Assembly: GCF_001425265.1 (NCBI RefSeq)
Contig: NZ_LMEC01000001.1
Coordinates: 62,281 to 126,280, forward strand
Source: Massilia sp. Root418
GTDB lineage: Bacteria > Pseudomonadota > Gammaproteobacteria > Burkholderiales > Burkholderiaceae_D
Reading direction: 5' to 3'
DNA: 64,000 bases
Both the position numbers and the translations under genes were made by a program. The notes beneath the pieces are model-generated. The model had not been told where the DNA came from. It made no database searches and was given only the letters and a program-made list of their open reading frames with translations. This document shows, piece by piece, positions 28,321 through 37,503 of the stretch (within the stretch, counting starts at the first letter, position 1; each line of letters starts with the position of its first letter).

Positions 28321-30179
28321 AGCCCACCTGCCTTGCCCGCCAGGGGCGGCTCCGCATAGGCCGGCGCGGGCACGGGGGCCTGGCCGGGAAGCAGGTAGCG
28401 GTAGTCCTTATAGTCGCCGCTCATGCTGGCGTCCTTCACCACCACCGGCCGCATGAAGATCACCAGTTCGGTCTTGCTGGCGTTCTCGTTCCGGTAGGAG
28501 AACAGGTTGCCCACCACCGGCAGTGAGCTCAGCAACGGTACGCCGTCCTTGGTGTTGTCCACCGAGTCCTGCATCAGCCCGCCCATGACGGCCACCTGGC
28601 CATTGCTGATCTTCATGATCGATTCCAGCTCGCGGGCCTGGATCACCGGCACCTGGCTGCGCACGTTGCCCGCCTGGAGCGCCGGGTTCGGGTCTTGCAC
28701 GTAGCCGACGATGCGCGTGATGGTGGGACGCACATTCAGCGTCACCTCGTCGCTGTCGGCGATCTGGGGAGTCACGCTCATCACGAAGCCCACCGGCACC
28801 GTCTGCAAAGTGGATTCGTAGGTGGCCGGCGCGGTCACCGTGCCACTGGAGTTGAGCACGGCAGGCGTGACCTTGATGGTGAAGAAGACGTTGTTGTCCA
28901 CCACTTTGAGCATGGCGGTCTGGTTGTTCAATACGCTGATCTTGGGACTGGACAGCACTTTCACCTTGCCAAACGACTCCAGCAGCTGGATGGTGGCGGT
29001 CAGATTGCCGGGATTGAGATAATTCAGCACAAACATGCCCGGGGTGGTGCCGGGCAGCACCCCGGTGGGCAACGTGGCTGTGCCAACCTGGCCCTGGTTC
29101 ATGCTCAAGCGCCCGTTCAGGCCGGACCAGTTGATGCCTTGCTGGTACTGGTCGCCCAGCTTCACTTCGATGATGGTCGCTTCGATCAGCACCTGGCGCT
29201 TGGCGCTGTTCACCACCAGGTCCAGGAATTCCTGGATTTTCTCGTGCTGGCGCGCGGTGGCGCGCACGGCGATCAGCCCGCCTTCGGGATTGACCACGAT
29301 GGATGGATCGTTGCGTGTGCGGCTGCGCTGGGAGAAGGGCGCGGCGTTGTCGCCGAACGGCTGCGGTGCCGCGCTCATGGGGGCGATGGCGCCCTGGCCG
29401 CCCTGGTTTTGTCCGGCCTGGCCACCCTGCGCCGCCTGCTGGCTCTGGTTCTGTGCCGCCATCTGCGCCAGCGGATCCTGCTGGGTGTCGCCCAGGGTGG
29501 AAGCGCGCAGCATGTCGCGGATATTCTTCTCCAGGCTGTACCAGAAATTGTTGTCCGAACGGTTGGCCACGGACGTGGTGGAGTTGTTGTTGCCGCTGCC
29601 GAGGTTGCCGCTGCCGCCGCTGGACGCCGCAGCGCCTGTCGCCGCGCCGACCGGGTTGCTGCTCTGGCCGGCCGAGCCGCCGCCGGTGGTGGAAATCTGG
29701 GTGGCGATGTTGACGCTGCTGCTGGTGCTGCGCGCCACGTTCACGTAGTCAACCTTGTAGTTGCGCCATTCCGGCGCGTCCGGCAAGACCACCAGGTTGC
29801 TGCCCTCGATCTCGTAGCGCATGTCCACCTGGCGCGCGATGCGGCCCAGCAGCTGCGGCAGGGTCTGGTCGAGCGCGTTCAGGGTGACGGTGCCGTCGAT
29901 GGCGGGATGGATGTCCACGTTCATGCCAGCGTCCCGCGCCAGCGCAAACAGCAGCGACTGCACCGGCACTTTATGCACGGTGACGCTATAGGTTTCCACC
30001 TTGGCGGATGGCTTGGGCGGCGGGGGCAGGGCGCTTTGGCGCACAGGCTCGGGGATGGCGCCGGCCACGCGCGGCGCGTCGGCGATGTGGACGGGCGACA
30101 CCGGCAACTGCGGCGTGGCGCAGCCGGTGATCAGAAGGACGCAGGCAACCGGTATCAACGGAGCGGCGAGTTGTTTCAT
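28317..30179 (-). CDS. outer-membrane secretin (PilQ/MshL type) lipoprotein
   Basis: 620 residues. The ATG at 30179 gives a lipoprotein signal with lipobox LITGC and Cys20. An STN-like domain with TVTLNALDQTLPQLLGRI and a Ser/Asn/Gln-rich insertion precede the secretin ring (LSSPKISVLNNQTAMLKV, VPVGFVMSVTPQI, MGGLMQDS). It forms the outer-membrane pore through which the filament exits. It overlaps the TPR gene by four bases and is separated by 102 bases from the ExeA-like gene upstream. It is a paralogue of mshL in the same window. Confidence 0.9.
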   Translation of the reverse strand: MKQLAAPLIPVACVLLITGCATPQLPVSPVHIADAPRVAGAIPEPVRQSALPPPPKPSAKVETYSVTVHKVPVQSLLFALARDAGMNVDIHPAIDGTVTLNALDQTLPQLLGRIARQVDMRYEIEGSNLVVLPDAPEWRNYKVDYVNVARSTSSSVNIATQISTTGGGSAGQSSNPVGAATGAAASSGGSGNLGSGNNNSTTSVANRSDNNFWYSLEKNIRDMLRASTLGDTQQDPLAQMAAQNQSQQAAQGGQAGQNQGGQGAIAPMSAAPQPFGDNAAPFSQRSRTRNDPSIVVNPEGGLIAVRATARQHEKIQEFLDLVVNSAKRQVLIEATIIEVKLGDQYQQGINWSGLNGRLSMNQGQVGTATLPTGVLPGTTPGMFVLNYLNPGNLTATIQLLESFGKVKVLSSPKISVLNNQTAMLKVVDNNVFFTIKVTPAVLNSSGTVTAPATYESTLQTVPVGFVMSVTPQIADSDEVTLNVRPTITRIVGYVQDPNPALQAGNVRSQVPVIQARELESIMKISNGQVAVMGGLMQDSVDNTKDGVPLLSSLPVVGNLFSYRNENASKTELVIFMRPVVVKDASMSGDYKDYRYLLPGQAPVPAPAYAEPPLAGKAGGL

Positions 30180-30281
30180 GTGCGGAACGCCCCAGGCAAG
30201 CGAAATATTGTAATTTTGAAACGTCAACCCGCATCATCTAACAAAAACAACAACAGGGGCGCACAATTCAATTTCCGTTTG

Positions 30282-32240
30282 TTAACTTGTTGAGTTCGCC
30301 TGTTTTTTGCCGTCCGCCTTGGCGATTGCCTGGCGTATGCCCTTGATGGTGCGGATTTTGTGGTGAGTTCCGGAGCGCTCGGCGAGCGTGGCTTGTACTT
30401 CGAGCACCTTTTTAGCGGAGGCGAAGCTGCCGTAGACGATGGCGATGCGGCGTTCGCCGTTAATGAGCATGGGGTAGGTGTGGACTTCGCTCAGCCCCAT
30501 CGCGGCCCGGGTGTCCGCGAGGAATTTTTCGACGCGGGCGGGCTCGCTGGCAGGGAAGTTCTCAATTTGCACGCAGAAGTTGTTCTCGGGCTCGTCGCGC
30601 AGCCAGGTCTTGCTGGCGAGTAGGGATTGCTTGAGCAGGGTGGGTTTGCGGGGCGCAGGCGGAGGTGCGGGTGGCTCGGCCGATACTGCCGTCGCTACCG
30701 CGGCAGGCTTCGCTGGCGCGTCCTCCGCCAGGCCACGGGTGTAAGCCGCCACCGCCGGTGGGGCGGCTGTTGCGGGCGCCTCGGACGTACTCACAGAAGC
30801 GGCAACGAGTGGCTGTGCAGTTGTCGTCATGGCAGACGATGCTGTTGGCGCTAGCGCCATCTGAACCGGCGGCCGCGCTGGCACCGCTGCAGGCGGGGCC
30901 GGCTGGCCGGCAACGATGGGGACAGGTGCGGCGGCGGGGCGCAGCAAGAAGGCGGCGGTAGCGGCGCCAGCGACAGCCAGCATGGCAGCACTTGCGATTA
31001 GGGCGCTGCGGCGCACGGCGCGTTGCGGCGTCGACGGCACAGCTGGCGCGGCTACGGGCGTCATGTCGGCCGCAGGTGCCGGCCCCGGCATCGCTTCGGT
31101 TGCGTGATTTGGCGCTTGCGTGGCGTCGAAGGCCGGAGGGTGCAGCGGCGGTACTTCAGCCGTTTGCGCGTGACCGGGCATTGCCGCAGCCGTCGGTTCC
31201 GGTACTGGCGTTGCCTCGGGCGCCGCGGCGGGCAAGGGCGTCACTCCGGCGTCCGGCGCGGGCTCCGGCATCACTTCAGCCTCAGGGGCAGGCTCCGGCA
31301 TCACTTCGGCCTGCGGCACCGCTTCATCCTGGCCGATGGCCGTAACCTGCGGCAGTGGCGCGACGCTGATAACGGGGGAGAGGGCTTCCGGCGCAGCATC
31401 GAACACCGAATGGCCCGAGCTCCCCTTGATGGCGTCACGCACGTGCAGCATGGCCACGGCGGGCGCGCTGGCCTCGGCGGCCACGGCCACTGACCTGGCA
31501 GCCAGCGCCATCACAGCGCGCAGGTCGGCCCGGGCAGTGCGGGCGATCAGTTTGGCGGCGTCCAGCTGGAACAGGGCACCGTCCGCATGCCCCGCTGCGC
31601 GCAGGCGGCAAGCCAGCAGCTCGGGCGCGAGTTCAGGTGGCAGCGCCGGCAGGACGAAACTGAGCGTAATGCGTTCGCGCAGCTGGCGCAGTTTCGGCTG
31701 GCGCAGCACATTGCTCAACTCCGGCGTCCCCAGCAGGACAACCGGCAGCAGATTGTGCGGACCTTCGCTCAGATTGGTCAGCTGGCGCAGCGTCTCCAGC
31801 GTGTCCGCCGGCAGCGCCTGCGACTCTTCCACCAGCAGCACCGCCAGCTTGCCGGCCGCGCGCTCGGCCGCCAGACGGGAATGCAGCAAGCGCATGATCT
31901 CGTCGCTGCGCAGGCCCGCCGGGTCCAGGCCCAGCTGGCGCGCTATCGCGCACACCGCATCCTGCGGCGACAGCGCTATGCCCGCTGTGTTGACCGGACG
32001 CTCCAGCAGCAGCGCCCGGACCGGCGGCGCCGCCTGGGCCAGCTTTTTCGCCAGCACGCGGCACAGCATGGTCTTGCCGCTGCCCGGCTCGCCGGTCACC
32101 TTGATCACGCCATCGCCCAGCCTGAGCGCGTACTGCAAGGCGCCCAGCAACTCGCGCCGCGCCGCGTCTTCGTAGTGGAAGGCCGGGTCGGGCAAGGCGC
32201 TGAACGGCGGACGGGACAGGTTGAAGTGGTCGAGGGCCAT
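30282..32240 (-). CDS. ExeA/MshM-like AAA ATPase with C-terminal SPOR-like region
   Basis: 652 residues. Start at 32240 (MALDHFNLSRPPFSALPD) is the family-typical beginning; a GTG at 32279 is the alternative. Walker A GEPGSGKT (50-57) and a Walker B-like LLVEESQ mark the AAA domain, and one helix (about 409-430) follows. A Pro/Ala-rich linker includes two 30-base repeats near 31256-31315. The C-terminus (NFCVQIENFPASEPARVEKF .. GERRIAIVYGSFAS) looks SPOR-like, i.e. a peptidoglycan-binding fold. ExeA homologues help place secretins through the cell wall. First gene of the minus-strand filament operon; more than twice the length of MshM at 46659. Confidence 0.8.
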   Translation of the reverse strand: MALDHFNLSRPPFSALPDPAFHYEDAARRELLGALQYALRLGDGVIKVTGEPGSGKTMLCRVLAKKLAQAAPPVRALLLERPVNTAGIALSPQDAVCAIARQLGLDPAGLRSDEIMRLLHSRLAAERAAGKLAVLLVEESQALPADTLETLRQLTNLSEGPHNLLPVVLLGTPELSNVLRQPKLRQLRERITLSFVLPALPPELAPELLACRLRAAGHADGALFQLDAAKLIARTARADLRAVMALAARSVAVAAEASAPAVAMLHVRDAIKGSSGHSVFDAAPEALSPVISVAPLPQVTAIGQDEAVPQAEVMPEPAPEAEVMPEPAPDAGVTPLPAAAPEATPVPEPTAAAMPGHAQTAEVPPLHPPAFDATQAPNHATEAMPGPAPAADMTPVAAPAVPSTPQRAVRRSALIASAAMLAVAGAATAAFLLRPAAAPVPIVAGQPAPPAAVPARPPVQMALAPTASSAMTTTAQPLVAASVSTSEAPATAAPPAVAAYTRGLAEDAPAKPAAVATAVSAEPPAPPPAPRKPTLLKQSLLASKTWLRDEPENNFCVQIENFPASEPARVEKFLADTRAAMGLSEVHTYPMLINGERRIAIVYGSFASAKKVLEVQATLAERSGTHHKIRTIKGIRQAIAKADGKKQANSTS

Positions 32241-32389
32241 GGAGGTTGAATGCCGTACTGATGAGTAACTAATGAGCACTGTAGCAAATATCGGACTGGT
32301 TTAGCCAGCAGGCAGCACATATTACTCGTAGAAACTGCCTGATCTGGAATAAAATGGCCGCGACCATTGTGCAACGTCTGGAGTAGTGT
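32241..32389. promoter_or_regulatory. divergent control region between the two filament operons
   Basis: This 149-base region separates the start of the minus-strand filament operon from mshE. It is AT-richer than both flanks. TAAAAT at about 32349 could serve as a -10 box for mshE, but no convincing -35 box is seen, and no clear box was found for the minus strand. The mshE ribosome binding site is GGAG, 9-12 bases before its ATG. Shared control of the two systems would be exerted here. Confidence 0.4.
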
Positions 32390-34093
32390 ATGGCTCGGCC
32401 CGAAAAAGTCCGTTTAGGGGAAATCCTGGTGCAGCAAAAGCTGCTGACGGAGGAACAGCTGGGACTGGCGCTGGCCGAACAGAAGCGCAGCGGCCGCAAG
32501 CTCGGCCGGGTCTTCATTGAAAGCAGCTACGTCACTGAGGAGCAGATTGCCGGGGCATTGGCGCGCCAGCTCAACATCCCCTACATCAACCTCAAGTTCT
32601 ACAACATCAATCCGGAAGTGGTGCGCCTGCTGCCGGAAACCCAGGCCCGGCGCTTCCGCGCACTGGTGCTGGAAGACCGCAAGGGCTCGCTGCTGGTCGG
32701 CATCGCCGACCCCACCGACCTGTTCGCCTACGACGAAATCGCCCGCCTGGTGCACCAGAACATCGAGCTGGCGGTGGTCAACGAGACCGAAGTGCTGTCA
32801 GCCATCGACCGCATCTACCGCCGCACCGAGGACATCACCGACCTGGCGCGAGAGCTGGAGCAGGATCTGGGCGACGTGTCGGTGGACTTCGGCGCGCTGG
32901 CCGCCAACCCCGGCCTGGAAGAAGCGCCCATCGTCAAGCTGCTGCAATCGGTGTTCGACGACGCCACCCAGGTGCGCGCCTCGGACATCCATATCGAGCC
33001 GCAGGAAAGCCGCTTGCAGATCCGCTTCCGCATCGACGGCGTGCTGCACCTGCAGACCGAGGCCGACATCAAGATCGCCCCCGCGCTGGCGCTGCGCCTG
33101 AAGCTCATGTCGGACCTGGACATCTCCGAAAAGCGCCTGCCCCAGGACGGCCGCTTCGCCGTGCGCGTGAAGAACCAGCGCATCGATGTGCGTATTTCCA
33201 CCATGCCCACGCAGTATGGCGAATCGGTGGTGATGCGTCTGCTGAACCAGGGCGGCATGAACTTGCGGCTGGACGCGATCGGCATGCCGCGCGGCATACT
33301 CGAGAAGTTCCGCGCCATCGTGCAGCGCCCCAACGGCCTGGTGCTGGTGACCGGCCCCACCGGTTCCGGCAAGACCACCACCTTATATAGTGCGCTGGCC
33401 GAGCTGAACTCGGTGGAGAAAAAGCTCATCACCGTGGAAGACCCGGTGGAATACCGCCTGGCCGGCATTAACCAGGTGCAGGTGAACGACAAGATTGAAC
33501 TGAATTTCGCGCGCGTGCTGCGCTCCGCGCTGCGTCAGGATCCGGACATCGTGCTGGTGGGCGAGATGCGCGACCAGGAAACCGCGCAGATCGGCCTGCG
33601 CGCCGCCATGACCGGTCACCTGGTGCTGTCCACCCTGCACACCAACGACGCCGCCAGCACCCCGCTGCGCCTGATGGACATGGGCGTGCCGCGCTATATG
33701 GTGGGCAGCTCGCTGCAGGCAGTGCTGGCGCAGCGCCTGGTGCGGGTGATCTGCGAAAGCTGCACCACGCAATACACGCCGACCCCGACCGAGCACGAAT
33801 GGCTGCGCCTGGAGCTGAACGACAAGGTGGACATGGCGCGCTATTTCCACGGCAAGGGCTGCTCGCACTGCAACGGCATGGGCTATCGCGGCCGGACTGG
33901 CGTGTACGAGCTGCTGGAGATGACGCAGGCGGTGGTGGACGCGTCGCACAGCACGGATGCGGGCCACTTCATGAAGGTGGCGCACGCGCAGATGCGCGGC
34001 GAAACGCTGCGCCGGCACGCGGTGCACCTGGTGATCCAGGGCCGCACCACCATCGCTGAAGCCATGCGCATCAGCAACCAGTACGAGGAGTGA
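32390..34093 (+). CDS. mshE: MSHA extension ATPase MshE
   Basis: 567 residues. The N-terminal MshEN domain keeps the tandem c-di-GMP motif: Arg8-Leu9-Gly10 with Leu24, Leu28 and Gln31, then Arg36-Lys37-Leu38-Gly39 with Leu57 and Gln60. The ATPase core has Walker A GPTGSGKTTT, Walker B DPDIVLVGEMRD and a zinc knuckle ICESC/GCSHC. By known MshE biology, c-di-GMP binding stimulates the ATPase and pilus extension. First gene of the plus-strand MSHA locus; mshG starts one base after its stop. Confidence 0.93.
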   Translation: MARPEKVRLGEILVQQKLLTEEQLGLALAEQKRSGRKLGRVFIESSYVTEEQIAGALARQLNIPYINLKFYNINPEVVRLLPETQARRFRALVLEDRKGSLLVGIADPTDLFAYDEIARLVHQNIELAVVNETEVLSAIDRIYRRTEDITDLARELEQDLGDVSVDFGALAANPGLEEAPIVKLLQSVFDDATQVRASDIHIEPQESRLQIRFRIDGVLHLQTEADIKIAPALALRLKLMSDLDISEKRLPQDGRFAVRVKNQRIDVRISTMPTQYGESVVMRLLNQGGMNLRLDAIGMPRGILEKFRAIVQRPNGLVLVTGPTGSGKTTTLYSALAELNSVEKKLITVEDPVEYRLAGINQVQVNDKIELNFARVLRSALRQDPDIVLVGEMRDQETAQIGLRAAMTGHLVLSTLHTNDAASTPLRLMDMGVPRYMVGSSLQAVLAQRLVRVICESCTTQYTPTPTEHEWLRLELNDKVDMARYFHGKGCSHCNGMGYRGRTGVYELLEMTQAVVDASHSTDAGHFMKVAHAQMRGETLRRHAVHLVIQGRTTIAEAMRISNQYEE

Positions 34094-34094
34094 C

Positions 34095-35321
34095 GTGCCG
34101 TTCTTCGCCTACAAGGGCCGCAACGCGCGCGGCGAACTGTTGCAAGGGGTGCTGGAAGGCGCCGACAGCAATGCCGTGGCCGACCAGCTGTTCGGCACCG
34201 GGGTCACGCCGGTGGAAATCACGCTCACCCGCCAGGCCGTCAAGTCGGACGGCGGGAACTGGTGGACCCAGCTGACCGAGAAGAAGGTGAATTCGATGGA
34301 CGTCCAGCTATTTAGCCGCCAGATTTACACCTTGCTCAAATCGGGCGTGCCGATTATGCGCGGGCTGGCGGGCTTGCAGGAATCCGCTATCAGCAAGTCC
34401 TTCGGGCGCGTCATCAAGGACCTGCGCGAATCGCTGGACGCGGGCCGCGAGCTGTCGGCAGCCATGCGGCGCCATCCAGAAGTGTTTAACAATTTCTACC
34501 TGTCCATGGTGAAGGTCGGCGAGATGACGGGTCGCCTGGACGACGTGTTCCTGCGCCTGTTCGATCACCTGGAATTCGACCGGGAAATGAAGAACCGCGT
34601 AAAGAGCGCAACGCGCTATCCGACCTTTGTCATTATTGCCATGACGTTGGCGATGATCGTGGTGAATATCTTTGTCATTCCGCAATTCCAGAAAGTGTTC
34701 GAGAGCTTCCGCGCAGAGTTGCCCTTGATGACGCGGATACTGATTGGAACATCCAAATTCACGGTCGAGTACTGGCCGGTGCTACTGGTGGTGGCGATCG
34801 CCGGTCTCTTCGGCGTGCGAGCCTGGATCGCCACGCCCGGTGGACGCTTTGCCTGGGACCGGGGCAAGCTGCGTTTCCCCATTGCGGGAAAGATTATCCA
34901 GAAGGCCACCATGGCCCGCTTCGCGCGCAGTTTCGCACTGTCCAGTCGCAGCGGCGTCCCGATTGTCCAGGCGCTGACCGTGGTGTCGCAGACAGTCGAT
35001 AACGCCTATTTGTCCTCCCGCGTCGAGCAGATGCGCGACAGCGTCGAGCGCGGCGACAGCATCTTGCGCACTTCTATTGCGGCAGGCATATTTACGCCGG
35101 TGGTGCTGCAAATGATTGCGGTAGGCGAGGAATCCGGCGCGCTGGACGATTTAATGGATGAGATTGCGGCAATGTACGAGCGCGAAGTCGATTATGAATT
35201 GAAGACGCTGGCATCTCAAATCGAGCCCATCATGATTACTTTCCTTGGGGCGATGGTGCTGGTGCTCGCATTGGGGATATTTTTGCCGATCTGGAACCTG
35301 GGGCAGGCGGCCTTGCACTGA
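34095..35321 (+). CDS. mshG: MSHA inner-membrane platform protein MshG
   Basis: 408 residues, start GTG at 34095 with GAGGAG upstream. PilC/GspF fold with two T2SSF domains (SAMRRHPEVFNNFYLSM .. GEMTGRLDDVF and later GEESGALDDLM) and three membrane segments. It anchors MshE and pilin. Base composition falls from very GC-rich in the first 500 bases to distinctly lower from about 34610 on, with more ATT, TTG and GGA codons. That change continues through the next two genes. The stop overlaps the next start as TGATG. Confidence 0.92.
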   Translation: MPFFAYKGRNARGELLQGVLEGADSNAVADQLFGTGVTPVEITLTRQAVKSDGGNWWTQLTEKKVNSMDVQLFSRQIYTLLKSGVPIMRGLAGLQESAISKSFGRVIKDLRESLDAGRELSAAMRRHPEVFNNFYLSMVKVGEMTGRLDDVFLRLFDHLEFDREMKNRVKSATRYPTFVIIAMTLAMIVVNIFVIPQFQKVFESFRAELPLMTRILIGTSKFTVEYWPVLLVVAIAGLFGVRAWIATPGGRFAWDRGKLRFPIAGKIIQKATMARFARSFALSSRSGVPIVQALTVVSQTVDNAYLSSRVEQMRDSVERGDSILRTSIAAGIFTPVVLQMIAVGEESGALDDLMDEIAAMYEREVDYELKTLASQIEPIMITFLGAMVLVLALGIFLPIWNLGQAALH

Positions 35322-35866
35322 TGAGCGAGCGGGCTCGTTCGATTGAATGTGTAGTTTCGCCGCAACGGCGGCGGGTCGGCGGTTTCAGCCTGCTCGAATT
35401 GGGCGTGGTTGCCATTATATTCAGCGTGCTGGCAGCGGTACTGCTTCAGCGGCTGGCATTTTATCAAGACGAAGCCGAGCGGGCCGGCGCGCAATTGTTG
35501 GTCGCAAATATGCGGAGCGCCTTGTACGGCAAGGCTCTTGAGGCGACGGTGCAGGAAAGGCGTGCGCAACTGGCGGGTTTGGAAGGCTTGAATCCAATTG
35601 GCCTGCTGGCGAGCGTGCCTGAAAATTACGTGGGCGAGATTGACAGTCTGGCAGCAAATAGCTTAGCACCGGGCTATTGGTATTTCGTGCGAAACAAGCG
35701 CATGCTTGTATATGTGTTCAGAGGGAAAAAAAGTTTTCCCGACAAGGCTAATGAACGCTGGTATTTCAGGGTAGAATTCAGCCGCTTGCCCACAAAAACC
35801 GCCAAGCCGGATGGAGCGCCTGACCACAGCGGCAGCGTAGCCCTGATTCAAGTTGACGGAAGCTGA
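35321..35866 (+). CDS. MSHA-locus pseudopilin between mshG and mshA (MshB/MshF position)
   Basis: 181 residues. A leader ending RRRVGG precedes FSLLELGVVAIIFSVLAAV, a prepilin signal with Glu5, then a long helix and a globular domain with one YWYFVRNKRMLVYVF strand region. It overlaps mshG by one base. Position suggests MshF or MshB, but sequence alone does not decide, so no symbol is given. The gene has lower GC and codon use unlike its neighbours downstream of mshA. Confidence 0.7.
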   Translation: MSERARSIECVVSPQRRRVGGFSLLELGVVAIIFSVLAAVLLQRLAFYQDEAERAGAQLLVANMRSALYGKALEATVQERRAQLAGLEGLNPIGLLASVPENYVGEIDSLAANSLAPGYWYFVRNKRMLVYVFRGKKSFPDKANERWYFRVEFSRLPTKTAKPDGAPDHSGSVALIQVDGS

Positions 35867-35929
35867 GGTCGTTATACATACTGACTGCACGGCTTTCACA
35901 TTTTCTTTCAGACTAAGTTGGAGTATTCA

Positions 35930-36391
35930 ATGCAAAACAAACAAATCGGTTCGTTGCGTGGTGGCGCACAAGCAGGCTTTACCTTGATCGAATTGATCGT
36001 CGTGATCGTCATCCTCGGCATCCTGGCCGCGACGGCGCTGCCGCGTTTCGCCGACTTGGGTGGCGATGCCCGTCGTGCCAAACTGCAGGCCGCGCGTGGT
36101 TCTGTTGCGGGCGCGGTGGCGATTGTTCATGGGCGCTGGTTGGCTGGCGGTACTGGAATCGCGGGTAACGTCGCCATGGAGGGCGGCGTTAACGTCGCGG
36201 TCAACGCTGCCGGTTACCCTGTCGCTGCCGACATTGCCAGCGCTGCAGGCTTGGCTACCACGGAGTACTCCATCAATGCAGGTGTAGATCCAGTGGTCAT
36301 CGCGGCTACTTCCACCACGACGACGTCCTGCTTCTTCAATTACACTCCAAGCACTGGCGTCGTCAGTGCGGCTACCACTACTACCTGCTAA
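35930..36391 (+). CDS. mshA: MSHA major pilin MshA
   Basis: 153 residues. ATG at 35930 with TTGGAG upstream. Leader MQNKQIGSLRGGAQAG is cut before FTLIELIVVIVILGILAATA (Glu5 present), and the helix continues ALPRFADLGGDARRAK. Two cysteines near the C-terminus (SCFFNY .. TTTTC) would close the disulfide loop seen in type IV pilins. It has a 63-base leader region with a TATACA box at 35873 but only a poorly spaced TTGACG (14 bases) upstream. It is the assumed main subunit of the pilus; the serine/threonine-rich end is consistent with an exposed surface. Confidence 0.88.
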   Translation: MQNKQIGSLRGGAQAGFTLIELIVVIVILGILAATALPRFADLGGDARRAKLQAARGSVAGAVAIVHGRWLAGGTGIAGNVAMEGGVNVAVNAAGYPVAADIASAAGLATTEYSINAGVDPVVIAATSTTTTSCFFNYTPSTGVVSAATTTTC

Positions 36392-36407
36392 TCGTTCCAT
36401 TAGTTGC

Positions 36408-36956
36408 ATGGCGCTGCTTCGGCCCGCCGCAGAACTGCCTGGCCCCGGCGCCAGGCAGTTTGGGTTTACGCTGGTAGAACTGATTATCGTCATGGTAATC
36501 ATTGGTGTGCTCGGCGCGGTAGCGGCCCCCAGATTCTTCCAACGCCAAGGATTCGAAGCGGTGTCGTACACCGACCAGGTGCGCAGTGTGATCCGCTTTG
36601 GGCAGAAACTGGCGATCGCGCAGAACCGGAATGTCTTTGTGCGGCTGGATGGCGCCAGCGTGGCTTTGTGCTATGACGCTCCTGCTACCTGTGCGCAGCG
36701 CGTGCTGCCTGCCTCGGGCACGAACTCCAACAGTAGCGCCACGCGGCAGCGTTGCAGCAACGTTACTGCCTGGGCTTGCGAGGGCGTGCCTTCCGGCCTG
36801 AGCATCACCGCTCACCCCGGCTTCTTTTTCGATCCGTCCGGTGAGCCCTTCCTGGCAACCGGCGGACAGAGCCTGCCCACGCAGACCGTCGTTATCACCG
36901 GCGACGGGCTGAATCACAATGTCATCGTGACGACGCAGACTGGCTATGTCTATTAA
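36408..36956 (+). CDS. mshC: MSHA minor pseudopilin MshC (GspH-type)
   Basis: 182 residues from ATG 36408. An upstream GTG at 36366 lies inside mshA and is not used. Signal FGFTLVELIIVMVIIGVLGAV with Glu5 is cut after G. The mature part has the GspH-like Arg-Phe-Phe-Gln turn and two pairs of cysteines (LCYDAPATC; CSNVTAWAC). No strong ribosome binding site is visible, so translation may depend on mshA. It overlaps mshD by 11 bases. Confidence 0.7.
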   Translation: MALLRPAAELPGPGARQFGFTLVELIIVMVIIGVLGAVAAPRFFQRQGFEAVSYTDQVRSVIRFGQKLAIAQNRNVFVRLDGASVALCYDAPATCAQRVLPASGTNSNSSATRQRCSNVTAWACEGVPSGLSITAHPGFFFDPSGEPFLATGGQSLPTQTVVITGDGLNHNVIVTTQTGYVY

Positions 36957-37503
36957 ACGGCGCCAGCGCGGCTTGACCATGGTCGAGCTGATTATCTTCA
37001 TTGTCATCGTCGGCGTTGCCGTGGTAGGCATCCTGCAGGTGCTCACGCTGAACACCCGCAGCAGCGCTGACCCCGCGCGCCGCAAGCAGGCCATGGCGAT
37101 TGCCGAAGGCTTGATGGAAGAGGTACGCCTGGCAGCTTTTACCTGGTGCGATTTCAGCGATCCGGCCGTCGAATCCGCCAGCAGCGCGGCCGACTGCGCC
37201 GTCAGGGCAGAAGGGCCTGGCCAGGAGCCCGGTGCCGTGCGCCCTTACGACAACGTGAACGACTACGGCAGCGCGAACGGCGCGCCGGTCGCCTACAGCA
37301 ACGACATTTCCGGCAACACCTTCCCTGCGGGCTACACCGCCACCGTGGCGGTCGCCAATGCTGCCATCGGCACAGTGCCCGCCGATGCGGCCCTGCGCAT
37401 CACCGTGAACGTGAGCTACGACACCGAAAGCGTGGTGCTGGAAAGCTTCCGCACCCGCTACGCGCCCAGAAACCGCCCCGTCAGCCCGGAGCCGGCGCCA
37501 TGA
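36946..37503 (+). CDS. mshD: MSHA minor pseudopilin MshD
   Basis: 185 residues. Signal RRQRGLTMVELIIFIVIVGVA has Glu5 after a short leader. The mature part has the PilV/GspI-like size with a long N-terminal helix and few cysteines (WCDF, ADCAV). It starts 11 bases inside mshC and ends sharing ATGA with mshO, so the mshC-D-O-P set is translationally linked. The name follows order and the PilV-type N-terminus. Confidence 0.75.
   Translation: MSIKRRQRGLTMVELIIFIVIVGVAVVGILQVLTLNTRSSADPARRKQAMAIAEGLMEEVRLAAFTWCDFSDPAVESASSAADCAVRAEGPGQEPGAVRPYDNVNDYGSANGAPVAYSNDISGNTFPAGYTATVAVANAAIGTVPADAALRITVNVSYDTESVVLESFRTRYAPRNRPVSPEPAP

Noticed and set aside
35852..35880. Strong sigma70 promoter for mshA
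   Set aside because: TTGACG and TATACA are present but only 14 bases apart, too close for a convincing promoter.
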